The notes under the pieces were generated by a model. It was not told where the DNA came from. It did no database searches and worked only from the letters and a program-made list of their open reading frames with translations. Below, piece after piece: positions 28,078 to 38,970 of a DNA stretch of 64,000 nucleotides; positions within the stretch are counted from its first letter, which is position 1, and each line of letters begins with the position of its first letter. Source of the DNA: Candidatus Villigracilis saccharophilus (GTDB lineage: Bacteria > Chloroflexota > Anaerolineae > Anaerolineales > Villigracilaceae). The position numbers and the translations under genes are program-made. The stretch covers positions 1-64,000 of the forward strand of contig JADJNA010000062.1 of NCBI GenBank assembly GCA_016709305.1, in the 5' to 3' direction.

Positions 28078-28452
28078 TCATCCGACCAGCTTCAACAGGT
28101 CTTCAGCGGCGCGGCGCATTTCGAGGAAGATCATACCGAGCTTGGCTTCCTTGCGCGCCATGGCGGTCAAAACAGCTTCTTCACCGATGGCGGTCAGCAC
28201 AATAAACCCGTTATCGCCCTTGATATAAACCTGTTCAAGGACTCCGCGTCCCAATTCACCGGAGATACGCTCGCCGAGGCTGAGCATGGCCGCAGACATC
28301 GCTGAAACACGGTCTTCCTCCACGCCCTGCTGCAACGCAGACGCCATGATCAAACCGTCCACCGAGACGATGGCAGAGGCTTCAATGTCTGGGGCAGACG
28401 CCTGCATATTGCGAAGGCGTTCCACCATTTGGTCAGAGCGGGATTTTGTCAT
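28078..28452 (-). CDS. Roadblock/LC7 domain protein
   Basis: A 124-residue single-domain Roadblock/LC7 protein (ASAIVSVDGLIMASAL, EDRVSAMSAAMLSLGERI, YIKGDNGFIVLTAIGEEAVLT). Family members such as MglB dimerise and regulate small Ras-like GTPases or act as scaffolds. No MglA-type GTPase gene is in the window, so the partner is unknown. Intact, with its own terminator, and divergent from the next gene. Confidence 0.88.
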   Translation of the reverse strand: MTKSRSDQMVERLRNMQASAPDIEASAIVSVDGLIMASALQQGVEEDRVSAMSAAMLSLGERISGELGRGVLEQVYIKGDNGFIVLTAIGEEAVLTAMARKEAKLGMIFLEMRRAAEDLLKLVG

Positions 28453-28567
28453 AAAGCGGTCTCCTGAGGGTCGATCAACTGCCTGAGTTTACCAGAAAAA
28501 TTATTATTCGAGAATTGCACGCTTGTTTTCAAGAAAAAGATTTGCGATTTGACCCTGCCCCTCCTTC

Positions 28568-29198
28568 ATGTTAAACTTACCGATTGTCATGTTCAATTAT
28601 TTGCTTGCTTTTTCCCTGATTTTATTCGCTCAAACGGCGGAACCTTCGATCCTTACACCTCAAACAGGGCAGACTTTGCGCGGACAGGTGCAGATCACGG
28701 GAAATTTGGATGTGATCAATTTTTCATCGGCTGAATTGGCATTCGCCTATAGCGCTTCAGACGCCTCCCAAAGCTTGGCGTGGTTCGTCCTTCAGACATT
28801 TTCCCAGCCCGTCAAGGATTCCACCATTGCCGTGTGGGATACCAATTTGCTGACAGACGGTGATTACACCTTGAGATTGCGAGTCAATTTTCTGGACGGC
28901 ACTTCGCGGGACATTCTCGTTTCAGGCCTGAAAATTCGTAATGATGTGCCGCTCCCGACCGAAACTCCCACCGCCACGGCAACAATGACACTGACCCCTG
29001 ATATATTGATCCCAACGTTAACACCAACGCGCCTGGCTGAAGTCACTACCCCGATATTCCCTTCGCCGCTTCCCTTGCCGACCAATCCCGCCTCGCTTGA
29101 CCGTACCCGCGCTTTATTCAACTTTTGGGCGCGGCGCCTTGATCGCATTTGTCCTGTTCGTGCTCTTTTCCCTGTTACTTCGTTTGCGAAGGAATTAA
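28568..29198 (+). CDS. Secreted Ig-like domain protein with C-terminal membrane anchor, frameshifted
   Basis: An unrecognised surface protein of about 209 residues. It has an N-terminal signal peptide (MFNYLLAFSLILFAQTAE), a domain of about 100 residues resembling bacterial Ig-like repeats (LTPQTGQTLRGQVQITG through TLRLRVNFLDGT), a Pro/Thr linker (PTETPTATATMTLTP), and, after a frame change near 29130, a membrane helix and basic stop-transfer tail (ALIAFVLFVLFSLLLRLRRN) ending at 29198. Without correction the frame runs straight into the next gene, creating a false fusion with peptidyl-tRNA hydrolase. The initiator could be ATG 28568 or 28589; neither has a clear ribosome site. Confidence 0.6.
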
Positions 29199-29203
29199 TA
29201 TTC

Positions 29204-29789
29204 ATGACTGATACCTTTCTCCTTGTCGGCTTTGGCAACCCCGGCCGCGAATACAAAGACACCCGCCATAACATCGGCTTCATGTTCATTGACCGTGTTG
29301 CAGTGGCCTTGAACGCGCGCGGAATGAAATTGCAGTCCAAGGCGATCGTCCTGTCCGCGCTGTATGAAGAGCGTAAGGTGATCCTCGCAAAACCGCAGAC
29401 GTACATGAATCTTTCGGGTCAATCGGTGCAGGGACTCTTGCACTTCTATAAATTGCCGCCGGAAAATCTTCTCGTCGCGCATGATGATCTTGACCTGCCA
29501 TTTGGCACGCTTCGCATTCGTCCCGCGGGCGGTCCTGGTGGACAGCGCGGCATGGCATCCACCATCGAGCAGCTTGGGACGAAGGAATTTCCCGCGTTTG
29601 CGTTTTGGGATCGGACGCCCGCCGGGCAGGATGGATCCTAAGGATTATGTTTTGCAGGAATTTTCCAGGGATGACCTCAAACTCCTGCCTGAGATCTTGG
29701 ACCGCGCTGCAGAAGCCGCGCTTGAGTTTGTGATCAAGGGGCTGAATGCCGCAATGAATAAATATAACGGTAATTTAACAAATCCATAA
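29204..29789 (+). CDS. pth: Peptidyl-tRNA hydrolase, one frameshift
   Basis: Releases tRNA from peptidyl-tRNA that drops off ribosomes. Start ATG 29204 with GAAGGA upstream, 5 bp after the preceding stop. Conserved residues: Asn and Tyr of LLVGFGNPGREYKDTRHN, catalytic His in that RHNIGF block, KPQTYMNLSGQSV, and VAHDDLDLPFG followed by GGPGGQRGM. At about 29594 an extra base diverts the frame to a stop at 29641; the next frame gives the proper tail (LRFGIGRPPGRMDPKDYVL, then AAEAALEFVIKG) to 29789. Corrected length is about 194, normal for Pth. As an essential gene it is almost surely intact in the cell. Confidence 0.92.
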
Positions 29790-29799
29790 AAGGCAGTAA

Positions 29800-31823
29800 A
29801 TGTATAAACTTCAAAACTTTAGCTGGCAGAGATTATTGATTGTTACGATATTAACTTCGTTTTTATATATATTCATGGAGTGGGTGTTTTTTGTAACGAA
29901 GCCGTCCTTTATGAGTGGAACAACGGTTATCTCAACCCTAAACGTTTTCTTTGTCACAAGTGGGATATTGGTATTCTTTAGTTTTATTCTGGTCAATGGT
30001 TTTTTTCTTTTGGGTGTTTTTCTCGCACGCGTGAAAATCGTCGCTGATATTATGCTTTATCTTGCCGCGTCGGTTCCATCCGCGCTTATGGCTATTTTGG
30101 CGCTGATCCTGCTCGATAATTTTACCTACACGGTGTTTAAGTTTGGTATTGTTTCATTGCCTGATTATTTAAGGGGTGCATATGCATTGGGATTTGTTTT
30201 TTTGATCTTCTATTTTGCCCGAAGGTCGCTTCGTTTTATATGTGACAGCAATTTGAAGAGACAAAAGCAATTGTTGATTGCAACCGGCATCTTATCCTTT
30301 TCTTCTTTCCTTGCCTCTGGTCAGTTTCAATTGCCCACGGAAATTGGCTCTGCCAAGACGGCCACTCAATATTTTGGTCATTGGCAGTGATGGGATGAAC
30401 GCTGCCAATATGTCTCTCTATGGTTATGAGCGCGAAACGACCCCCAATCTTGAAAAGTTATCCCCTGAATTTCTTGTTGCAGAAAATGCCTTTACCAACG
30501 GTGAATTCACAAAAGTTTCAACTATTTCCATCCTTACTGGAAAACTTCCATCCCAAACGAATGTTATTTCTTCCAGTAATATTTTATTGGGTCTAGATGC
30601 CTATCAACATTTACCTGGTATTCTTCGCGGATTGGGTTATTACAATGTTCAATTTGGTGTGTCCCAACATGCGGACGCATTTGCGGCGAATTTGCAATAT
30701 GGATTTGATGTTGTAAATGGGCGCTCATATAGTAAAAATCCTGTTTTTCAGACGGCTCGTAAAATGGGGCTTGGCGAAGCTTCTTATTTCTTTTCCGTCA
30801 TCTTTGAGCGTGCTTCCACCCGAATTCTCCACATCTTTTATATTCAGAAGATGACAAACCCCATGGATGTTGTTACCATGCCAGATGAACATGCCGGAGT
30901 GAGCGATCAGGAAAAAATTTCCCGGCTGATCGATCTTGTAAAAAATACTCAATCTCCAGTTTTTGTTCATGCTCATTTAATGGGTACACATGGACCGTAC
31001 TTTAATCCGGTGCATCGCGTATTCTCCTTGAATAAAGAGCAAAGTGAAGGGTGGATGATCGATTTTTATGATGACACAATTCTTGATTTTGACAGCTATA
31101 TACAGGAAATAGTGGATGGTCTTTCACGGGTTGGGGAGCTTGATAATACAGTATTGGTGATTTATACGGATCACAATATGAAGTACCGAACCGACCTGAA
31201 AATACCTCTTATGATCAGGTTCCCAAATGGTGAGTTCGCTGGACCTGTTTCAAATAATACACAGAACATTGATATTGCCCCTGTTCTCCTTGATTATCTT
31301 GGAGTTGAAAAACCTGGCTGGATGAGCGGGGAATCCTTTCTAAGAAGTGACCCGCCCCAAGATCGTCTTATTATGAGCGGAGATGGTGTGAGGACAATCA
31401 GGATGATTCAGTGTAATAGATTATATAAAGTGTTTATTGATAATGGAATTTGGTTCACCGGTGAGATAGCCGCTCTACGCATCCAGCTCATCTTGATATT
31501 ACAAGCAAGGTGGATCTCCTGATGAGATAAAATATTTTGGCGAAACCGGTGTGGACCTTCGAGAGCGCCCCGATAATAATGATTTTTATTCGAGTTATAT
31601 TGTCACCCGCAGACAGATTTCACCCCTTTTATTGTTCAAGAAGTACGGAGCGTGGTATGTCCCGCCTGCCGCTGAGAATATTTTTTTGGATGTGGCAATG
31701 TCTGATCCTGATATTGACTTTATCGGCAAATATATCGCGAAGGCATCATGGACAGTTGCTCTGCCTTTCGCTTTCTTTGCCGGATCAGCCATTACTTCAG
31801 AGGAGTTAGCGGTAATTTTCTAA
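29800..31823 (+). CDS. Membrane sulfatase/phosphotransferase-superfamily protein, broken by several frameshifts
   Basis: One gene in four frame segments. The N-terminal ~170 residues hold four or five membrane helices (ILTSFLYIFMEWVFFV and others). A frame change near 30340 leads into an alkaline-phosphatase/sulfatase fold: NILVIGSDGMNAANMSLYGY, ETTPNLEKL, HAHLMGTHGPYF, VIYTDHNMKY. Two more indels near 31470-31525 lead to the tail (DEIKYFGETGVDLRERPDN through SEELAVIF). Aligning TKVSTISILTG with the sulfatase CSPSRASLLTG signature places Thr where Cys/Ser would be, so a phospho-transfer role as in LtaS/EptA relatives fits better than a sulfatase. Substrate unknown. A tail helix (TVALPFAFFAGSAI) may also be present. 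Confidence 0.65.
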
Positions 31824-32067
31824 AACACTGGAAGGCGGCGTTATAAAGCGTCAGCAAAGGTGTATTTGTTGATGTGTGTCTTTGCCCTGGATCGAAGAAC
31901 TCTATGCCGCACATTGTGATGGGCAGCGCATGTAATTGCTTTTGCCCGTCAGAAAGTTGTGGCGACTGGGTCTCTTTATAAATGGTCAACCATGTCGATC
32001 ATAAACTTCACCAATTTGACAATGAATAAATTCAATTGAATGGACGATTCGCAAATCGAAAGTTAAC

Positions 32068-35000
32068 ATGCTCTCTCTTTTAGAAAACATCCACGCGTTA
32101 CATCAATATCAGCAGCTGCTGGTCCAAGCCAGGGCGGGCAAAGCCATTGCCGGGCTTGGCTTGCCGCGTTCTGCACGCCTGCCAATTCTTGCAGCTCTGC
32201 ATGGTGATCTAGGTCTCCCGATTGTGCTCATCACGGACCGCGCTGACCATGCCATGTCATTATTTGATGAGCTTGGCTTTTGGGTCGATTCGCCGCGCTA
32301 TTTATTCGCGGAACCTAATCCGCTTTTTTACGAAGAGGCAGCCTGGGGAATCTCGACCCGCCGTGACCGCTTACAGGTATTGACCGCGTTGTCCGCGTAT
32401 CATTTGCCGTTCGCGAAGAAACCCGCAGTGCCGCCGATCATTGTCACCTCTGTGCGCTCGTTGATGACGCGCACATTGCCTCGGCGGGATTTTCTCAAAG
32501 CCTGTAAAAAACTGACAGTTAACCAGACCATCCAACCCGATGGATTGATCCGTGAGTGGGCGAGGATCGGCTACCAGCGAGTCAACACGGTCCTCGAGCA
32601 GGGCCAATTCTCCCATCGCGGCGGTCTGTTGGATGTATGGCCCGCAACCGAACCTAATCCCGTGCGCCTTGATTTCTTTGGCGATGAGATCGAAACCATC
32701 CGCCGATTTGACCCTGCCACACAGCGGACGGTAGAGAAACTCGAATCGATTCTGGTTACGCCCGCGCGTGAATTTTTAGCGGATACATTTGACGCGCAGA
32801 TCCAACTTTCTGAATTCCATATTCCGCTGCTGCATTCAACGCCGTCCTCGTTGCTGGATTATCTGCCTTCAAAAGCCTTGATGCTTGTGGATGATCTTAG
32901 TCTCGTCGAGGCGATGGCGAATGAGGTCGAGGAGCAGGCGGTCAAGCTCAGGCAGGAGAGTATTACCGAAGGCACGCTTTCTGCAAATTTCCCGATCCCA
33001 TATTTGCCGTGGTCTGAACTGCATGATAACCTGAGCGGTTTTTCTTCCGTTGAGTTGGGGCATCCAACCATCGCGCAGGCCGATGATCATTTTGATCTGG
33101 CTTCCCAGTTTGGTCATGATGAAAGATTTGGCGGCAGGCTCAAACCCTTTATTGATTATCTCGTTCCGCTCTTGGAAAATGGGAAACAGGTTTTTATTGT
33201 CTCGCGTCAGTTTTCCCGCTTGCGTGAATTGTGGCTTGAGCATTATCCCGATACGAATTTTGAAAACTTGAAGTTTGTCGAAGCCTCGCTTTCGGAAGGT
33301 TTTACGCTAAACACGACTCCCGCTACACATCTGATCACTGATTCGGAAGTCTTTGGTTGGGAGCGCCCGCAGTCGCGGACTCGTCAGCGCCCGACAGCGG
33401 ATACGCCTGAATCGCTCTACGCGGATTTGCTGGTCGGCGATTATGTCGTCCACATTGATCACGGCATCGGACGGTTTGCGGGTCTGACCCAGCGGCTGTT
33501 GGACGGTCACGAGCGTGAGTATCTTGCCGTTGAATACAGCAACTCCGACACACTTTTCGTCCCAGTTCATCAAGCGGACCGACTCACTCGCTACGTCGGC
33601 GCGGACGGCGGCAAACCTTCGCTCGACCATCTTGGCGGGACGGCGTGGAACGAAACCAAGAACCGCGTCAAAGAAGCGGTTCAGCAGGTCGCAGTAGAAT
33701 TATTGGATCTCTATGCTCGCCGTCAGGTCGTGGAAGGTTTTTCATTTGCGCCAGATACGCAATGGCAAAAAGAATTGGAAGACAGTTTTCCGTATGTCGA
33801 AACTGACGACCAAAAGCGCGCCATCACAGATATCAAACGCGACATGGAACGCGCCCGTCCGATGGATCGCTTGTTGTGCGGGGATGTGGGCTATGGGAAA
33901 ACAGAGGTCGCGTTACGCGCTGCATTCAAAGCTGTGATGAGCGGCAAACAGGCGGCAATCCTGGTTCCGACCACAGTTCTGGCGCAGCAGCACTATGAGA
34001 CATTCTCGCAACGACTTGCGGCATTTCCCGTCAAAGTGGAAATGCTGTCACGCTTCCGCACGCCGCGTGAACAGACTGAAATTTTATATAAACTCGCGCT
34101 CGGTGAAATTGATATCATCATCGGCACGCATCGTTTGATGTCCGCGGACGTGGAGTTCAAGGATCTCGGTCTGGTCGTCATTGACGAGGAACAGCGTTTT
34201 GGCGTGACGCACAAGGAACATCTCAAGAAACTCCGCACCGAAGTGGACGTGCTTACTTTAACTGCGACCCCCATTCCGCGCACTTTGTATATGGCTTTGA
34301 CAGGTGTGCGTGATATTTCCAATTTGAATACGCCCCCTGAAGAACGTCTGCCGATCGTGACGCATGTCGGTCCGTATTCACCGAAGTTGGTGCGTCAATC
34401 CATTTTGCGCGAGTTGGAACGCGGCGGGCAGATCTTCTTCGTCCACAACCGTGTCAATACCATTGATGCGATGAAGGCGCATCTTAACAAACTTGTGCCT
34501 GAGGCGCGCGTGGACATCGGTCACGGACAAATGCATGAAACCCAGCTTGCCAGCGTCATGCACCGTTTCAACATGGGCGAGATCGATATTTTGCTTTGCA
34601 CCACGATCATTGAATCTGGTCTGGATATTCCCAATGCCAACACGTTGATCATTGACCGCGCGGACACGTTCGGGCTGGCTCAGCTTATATCAATTGCGCG
34701 GGCGTGTGGGACGCGGCGCGATGCGCGCGTATGCGTATTTCTTCCGCCATAATAAAATGTCGCCGACTCAGGACGGGCAGCAAAGACTCGAAGTCATTGC
34801 CGAGAACACTCAGCTTGGCGCGGGTTATTCGATTGCGATGCGCGATCTTGAAATTCGCGGCGCGGGCGATCTGCTTGGGACCCGTCAGCATGGATTTATT
34901 CAATCGGTGGGCTTTCATCTTTATACAAGAATTCTGGCGGATGCGGTTCGAAGGCTTCGCCGACTCGCGGGTGATCAATTGAAGATGGATACAGCTCAAA

Positions 35001-35461
35001 TGGAGAGCGCGTTCACGAGCTTTAGCCTGCCCATCTCAATGCCAGTCAATGTGGATCTGCCCCTCGCGGTCGGAATTCCAAGTGAATATATTTCAGATCA
35101 AGACCTGCGCTTGCGCCTGTATCGCCGCATCGCAGACCTGCGTGATGAAACCGAGCTCGATGCGCTCGGCTCTGAATTCCGCGACAGGTTTGGTCAACTG
35201 CCGGAGATGACCCAGAATTTGTTGTATCAGATGCGGGTGAAGTTGCGCGCCGAAAAAGCAGGCTTGTCTGCGGTAAGCCAGGAATCATCAGGGCAGATTC
35301 TCTTGAAGTACACCGCCCCAGTTGACGGGTCAGAACCGCTGCGCCTGCCTGACCTGGGAAATGGCGTAAGGGGCGGAAAATCTGCTTATTGGGTGACTGT
35401 CGCTAAAGAGGAAGTTTGGACGGTAAAATTATTGGATGTGTTGGATCGGTTGGATAAATAA
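32068..35461 (+). CDS. mfd: Transcription-repair coupling factor, one frameshift
   Basis: DNA translocase that removes stalled RNA polymerase and recruits UvrA. About 1,130 residues after correction. It has a UvrB-like N-terminal region (RSARLPILAAL, FAEPNPLFYEEAA), an RNA-polymerase-interaction domain (GDYVVHIDHGIGRFAG), and a RecG-like helicase: Walker A GDVGYGKTEVALRAAF, DEEQRFG box, TATPIPRTLYMALTG and TTIIESGLDIPNANTLI. An extra A near 34687 breaks AQLYQLRGRVGR; the frame after it continues AMRAYAYFF, IRGAGDLLGTRQHG and the C-terminal UvrA-binding domain to 35461. No clear ribosome site precedes ATG 32068. It neighbours uvrB, its functional partner. Confidence 0.95.
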
Positions 35462-35524
35462 TTTTCGGGTAAAATAGAACACACGTTCCGCTAATCCCAC
35501 ATATCCATTTCCTCATAAAAAACC

Positions 35525-37558
35525 ATGGACTTCAAACTTAACGCTCCTTTTATCCCCATGGGCGATCAGCCCGACGCCATCCGCGACCTTGTGCAGGGAG
35601 TCCGCGACGGCAAAAAGAATCAGGTTTTGCTTGGTGCCACAGGCACTGGCAAGACATTTACGATCGCGTCCGTCATTCAGGAATTGCAGAAGCCAGCCTT
35701 GATTATGGCGCATAATAAGACCCTGGCCGCGCAGTTGTATGCGGAATTCAAGGAGTTCTTCCCTGAGAACGCGGTTTCGTATTTTGTCTCATACTATGAT
35801 TATTATCAGCCTGAAGCATATGTTCCGCGCCGTGACCTGTTTATCGAAAAGGAAACCGACATCAACGAGGAGATCGAGCGATTAAGACTGGCCGCAACGG
35901 CTTCATTGATTTCCCGCCGTGATGTGATCATTGTCGCTTCGGTTTCATGCATTTACGGTTTGGGATCGCCGGAAGAATTTGGCAAAGGAACAGTGACCCT
36001 CAAGGTGGGGGAGATCTATCGCCGTAACGCCTTGCTGCGGCAGTTGATCGAGAGTCAATATCAACGTAATGATATGGAATTGAAATCAGGTACATTCCGT
36101 GTGCGCGGCGATACGCTGGAGATCATCCCTGCGTACGAAGACAAGCGCGGATATCGGATCACGTTCTTCGGTGATGAAGTCGAACGCATCATGCAATACA
36201 GCCCGGTCAGCGGTGAGATATTCGATGAGCCGAACGAAGTGTCAATTTTCCCAGCCAAGCAATTCCTGACCGATGCTGACCGTTTGAAAGAGTCGATCAC
36301 TCACATTGAAGAGGAACTGGAGGAGCGCCTGAAATATTACAAGGATAATGGCAAGTTTCTTGAGGCCCAGCGCATTGAACAGCGTACGCGCTATGACCTG
36401 GAAATGCTGAAGGAAGTTGGCTATTGTTCCGGCATTGAGAATTACTCGCGTCAACTCGATGGCCGCGCACCAGGCTCGCATCCATGGACGATGATTGATT
36501 TTCTACCGAGTGATTATCTGCTGGTTATTGATGAAAGTCACATGACCGTGCCGCAGATCCGCGGGATGTATAATGGTGACCGTGCGCGCAAGGAAACGCT
36601 GGTCGAGTACGGCTTCCGTTTGCCCTCCGCCATGGACAACCGTCCGCTCAAGTTTGAGGAATTTGAAGAGGTGATGGGTTCGACGATATTTACGTCCGCG
36701 ACACCGTCGCATTATGAGATGGAACATGCCGAGCAGGTAGTCGAGCAGATCATCCGCCCGACAGGCTTGGTAGATCCCGAAGTTGATGTGCGACCCACCA
36801 AAGGGCAGGTGGATGATCTGATCGGAGAGATCAGGCAACGGGTGGAAAGACACGAGCGTACCCTGGTCACGACCCTCACCAAGCGCATGTCAGAAGACCT
36901 GACAACATATCTGAAAGAGTTGGGAGTCAAAGTCCAGTATCTTCATTCTGAAGTCGAAACGTTGGAGCGCATAGCCATCTTGAGGGACCTGCGTTTGGGA
37001 ACGTATGATGTGCTGGTGGGAATTAACCTTCTACGTGAAGGCTTGGATTTGCCCGAGGTATCCTTGGTGGCAATTTTGGATGCGGACAAGGAAGGCTTTT
37101 TGCGTTCTGATACGGCGCTGATCCAGACGATCGGGCGCGCCGCACGGAATGTGAACGGGCGCGTGATCATGTACGCCGACCGCGTGACCGATTCTATGAA
37201 ACGTGCGCTGGATGAAACGAATCGCCGCCGAGCCAAGCAGGTCAAATATAACGAAGATAACCACATCATGCCGATCAGCATTCACAAGGAGATCCATGAG
37301 CTGACCGAAATGATGAGCGCCAAGGCGATCGGTGAGGCCAAGGGACAATATACAACAGCAGCGGACGGCCTGCCGCGCGGTGAACTGCGTAAGATCGTGG
37401 ATGAAGTGGAAAAGCAAATGAAAGAAGCCGCGAAGAACCTTGAGTTTGAAAGGGCCGCCGCGCTGCGCGATGAGTTGTATGATCTGAAGAACCTGCTGGC
37501 TGAAGACGAAAGCCTTAAGCCGTGGGAACGGATCAAATTATTGACAGGTGAGGAGTAA
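35525..37558 (+). CDS. uvrB: Excinuclease ABC subunit B
   Basis: Damage-verifying helicase-like subunit of nucleotide excision repair, 677 residues. It shows Walker A LLGATGTGKTFT, the beta-hairpin YYDYYQPEAYVPRRDLFIEK, SCIYGLGSPEEF, the motif V/VI region (GINLLREGLDLPEVS, IQTIGRAARN), and a C-terminal UVR motif (LEFERAAALRDELYDL) that binds UvrC. Intact. Starts 64 bp after mfd; the ATG lacks a strong ribosome site. Confidence 0.97.
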   Translation: MDFKLNAPFIPMGDQPDAIRDLVQGVRDGKKNQVLLGATGTGKTFTIASVIQELQKPALIMAHNKTLAAQLYAEFKEFFPENAVSYFVSYYDYYQPEAYVPRRDLFIEKETDINEEIERLRLAATASLISRRDVIIVASVSCIYGLGSPEEFGKGTVTLKVGEIYRRNALLRQLIESQYQRNDMELKSGTFRVRGDTLEIIPAYEDKRGYRITFFGDEVERIMQYSPVSGEIFDEPNEVSIFPAKQFLTDADRLKESITHIEEELEERLKYYKDNGKFLEAQRIEQRTRYDLEMLKEVGYCSGIENYSRQLDGRAPGSHPWTMIDFLPSDYLLVIDESHMTVPQIRGMYNGDRARKETLVEYGFRLPSAMDNRPLKFEEFEEVMGSTIFTSATPSHYEMEHAEQVVEQIIRPTGLVDPEVDVRPTKGQVDDLIGEIRQRVERHERTLVTTLTKRMSEDLTTYLKELGVKVQYLHSEVETLERIAILRDLRLGTYDVLVGINLLREGLDLPEVSLVAILDADKEGFLRSDTALIQTIGRAARNVNGRVIMYADRVTDSMKRALDETNRRRAKQVKYNEDNHIMPISIHKEIHELTEMMSAKAIGEAKGQYTTAADGLPRGELRKIVDEVEKQMKEAAKNLEFERAAALRDELYDLKNLLAEDESLKPWERIKLLTGEE

Positions 37559-37561
37559 TCC

Positions 37562-37831
37562 ATGGAAACCGATCCAGCTTCGCTTGACCCCGAAGAGCGT
37601 TCCAATAAATTCTATGCGCTGGCGTCGGCCGGTTTGGGGATCCTTAGTCTGTGCGGCGGGATCATTTCCCCGGCCTTCGGTTCGATTCTTGCCATTCTTG
37701 GTATCGTGCTGGGTATTTTTGGAAGAAGGTCCGAGAATAAAAGAAGCGCAACCGTGGGGATTTCGCTTTCCATCATCGGGTTATTGACGGCGATCATCTT
37801 TTCCCTGCTGTTGTATTTCGCAAAATATTAG
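37562..37831 (+). CDS. Small two-helix membrane protein (DUF4190-like)
   Basis: An 89-residue protein with two hydrophobic helices (LASAGLGILSLCGGIISPAF and AILGIVLGIFG merging, then ISLSIIGLLTAIIFSLLLY) around a basic loop (RRSENKRS). It resembles short DUF4190-type proteins whose function is unknown. Start ATG 37562 lies 3 bp after the uvrB stop, with GGTGAGGAG overlapping the uvrB end, so it is translated with uvrB. Terminator follows. Confidence 0.75.
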   Translation: METDPASLDPEERSNKFYALASAGLGILSLCGGIISPAFGSILAILGIVLGIFGRRSENKRSATVGISLSIIGLLTAIIFSLLLYFAKY

Positions 37832-37844
37832 GACGGACGGTAAT

Positions 37845-37897
37845 TGAAAAACGCCGGCCTGGCGGGTCTCGATAAAGACCCCTCAGGGCGGTTTTTT
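37845..37897 (+). terminator. Intrinsic terminator after uvrB unit
   Basis: A branched GC-rich hairpin with core GGGTCT/AGACCC (37864-37869 with 37876-37881) and outer CCTG/CAGG pairing, followed by six T (37892-37897). Confidence 0.8.
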
Positions 37898-37940
37898 GTT
37901 AATGGAGTGACAATCGGGGTGCTGTGATTTGCTTTAGATC

Positions 37941-38189
37941 TTATTTGTCTTTTTCGTCTTCACCTGGCTGGATATCATCAAATGGCTTGAGCAATTCAAG
38001 GGCCTGTTCCAAATTCTCTTTGGGAACGAATATCTGCACCCGGGCAAACGGCACTGCGTAGGCTGTGTGTGAGATCGATTCCTCCACCAGTTCCACGTCA
38101 ATTCCTTCGGCCTCCAGGAAGCTTTCAATGATCTCAGCTTCCGCGCGGCTGTTCGCATCACCGATTTTCTCGTACTTCATCTCGTCCAT
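37941..38189 (-). CDS. DUF2007 family protein (putative signal-transducing protein)
   Basis: An 82-residue acidic protein matching the DUF2007 fold: EKIGDANSRAEAEIIESFLEAEGIDVEL, where a short beta strand and helix allow a second strand around VQIFVPKENLEQALELL. The fold resembles small ACT/PII-like domains. Function is unknown. Start ATG 38189 has AGGAGA upstream. Single gene, convergent with the uvrB unit. Confidence 0.75.
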   Translation of the reverse strand: MDEMKYEKIGDANSRAEAEIIESFLEAEGIDVELVEESISHTAYAVPFARVQIFVPKENLEQALELLKPFDDIQPGEDEKDK

Positions 38190-38341
38190 TTTGTATGTTC
38201 TCCTATCTATAGTATAGGCCTATTTGCTGCATTTCTTTCCCCAATCTTGTCTTTTTCTTCACAGAACCTTTACAATGCGGGGGTATCCTTTGTGAGGTAT
38301 CAGGAACAAACCCGAATTTTCACTCAAAAGGAGTATATGAA

Positions 38342-38872
38342 ATGAAAAAGACAATTTTGATCGCAGTTTTGGTAGTAGTGGCACTTGGTGTGCTTGGTGT
38401 CGGCGCGGTTTTCGCGCAGGATCAGACCCAGCCGTTCGTTGGGCACGGTCCGATGATGCAGAATGGTACGAGCGGACCGATCCACACCTTCATGGTGGCT
38501 GAATTCGCGAAGAAGCTCAGCCTGAATGTGGACGATCTCAATACACGGCTGGCAGCTGGTGAGACCATGTATGACATTGCTCTCTCTGTCGGTGTGACCG
38601 CGGAAGAATATCCCGCCCTTATGACCGAAGGCCGCGCGAATGCAATGGATGCGGCTGTGAAAGCCAATGTCCTCACGCAGGAACAGGCTGACTGGATGAA
38701 GTCCCGTGGCGGCAGAATGAATGGCGCTGGCTATGACGGCGATTGCCCGATGCAGGATGGCGGTTACCAACAGAACGGTCAAGGCTTCCGCGGCGGACCC
38801 GGCGGGATGATGAAAGGCAACGGCCGCGGTGGAATGATGGGCGGCTGGGGTGCTCAGCAGACCAATCCGTAA
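38342..38872 (+). CDS. Secreted DUF2680-like protein with Gly/Met-rich tail
   Basis: A 176-residue exported protein. The signal peptide is MKKTILIAVLVVVALGVLGVGAVFAQ. A helical middle (FAKKLSLNVDDLNTRL, MYDIALSVGVTAEEY, NVLTQEQADWMKSRGG) follows the pattern of DUF2680 proteins, and the tail is glycine-, methionine- and arginine-rich (GGPGGMMKGNGRGGMMGG). The Met/His/Cys content could bind copper or another soft metal, but that is speculation. AAAGGAG precedes the start. It has its own terminator and stands alone. Confidence 0.7.
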   Translation: MKKTILIAVLVVVALGVLGVGAVFAQDQTQPFVGHGPMMQNGTSGPIHTFMVAEFAKKLSLNVDDLNTRLAAGETMYDIALSVGVTAEEYPALMTEGRANAMDAAVKANVLTQEQADWMKSRGGRMNGAGYDGDCPMQDGGYQQNGQGFRGGPGGMMKGNGRGGMMGGWGAQQTNP

Positions 38873-38891
38873 GATTATTGTGAAGTAAATT

Positions 38892-38930
38892 AAAAAAAAC
38901 TGACGACCACAAAGGTCGCCAGTTTTTTTT
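38892..38930. terminator. Bidirectional terminator
   Basis: A8-CTG-A-CGACC stem pairing with GGTCG-C-CAG-T8 around a short loop, between the secreted-protein gene (+) and fni (-). A and T tracts on both sides allow termination in both directions. Confidence 0.85.
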
Positions 38931-38970
38931 ATAGGAGATGCTACTTTGGCTTAGCATAATATTTTCGAAA

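Noticed and set aside
28568..29641. Fusion of a secreted protein with peptidyl-tRNA hydrolase
   Set aside because: Caused by an indel near 29130: the secreted protein ends with its own membrane anchor and stop at 29198, and pth has its own ATG and ribosome site at 29204.
31792..31989. Minus-strand 65-codon frame in the gap before mfd
   Set aside because: No ribosome site or motif, and it partly overlaps the end of the membrane phosphotransferase gene.
34652..35461. Separate plus-strand protein after mfd
   Set aside because: It is the C-terminal part of Mfd after a one-base insertion; no separate start site is seen.
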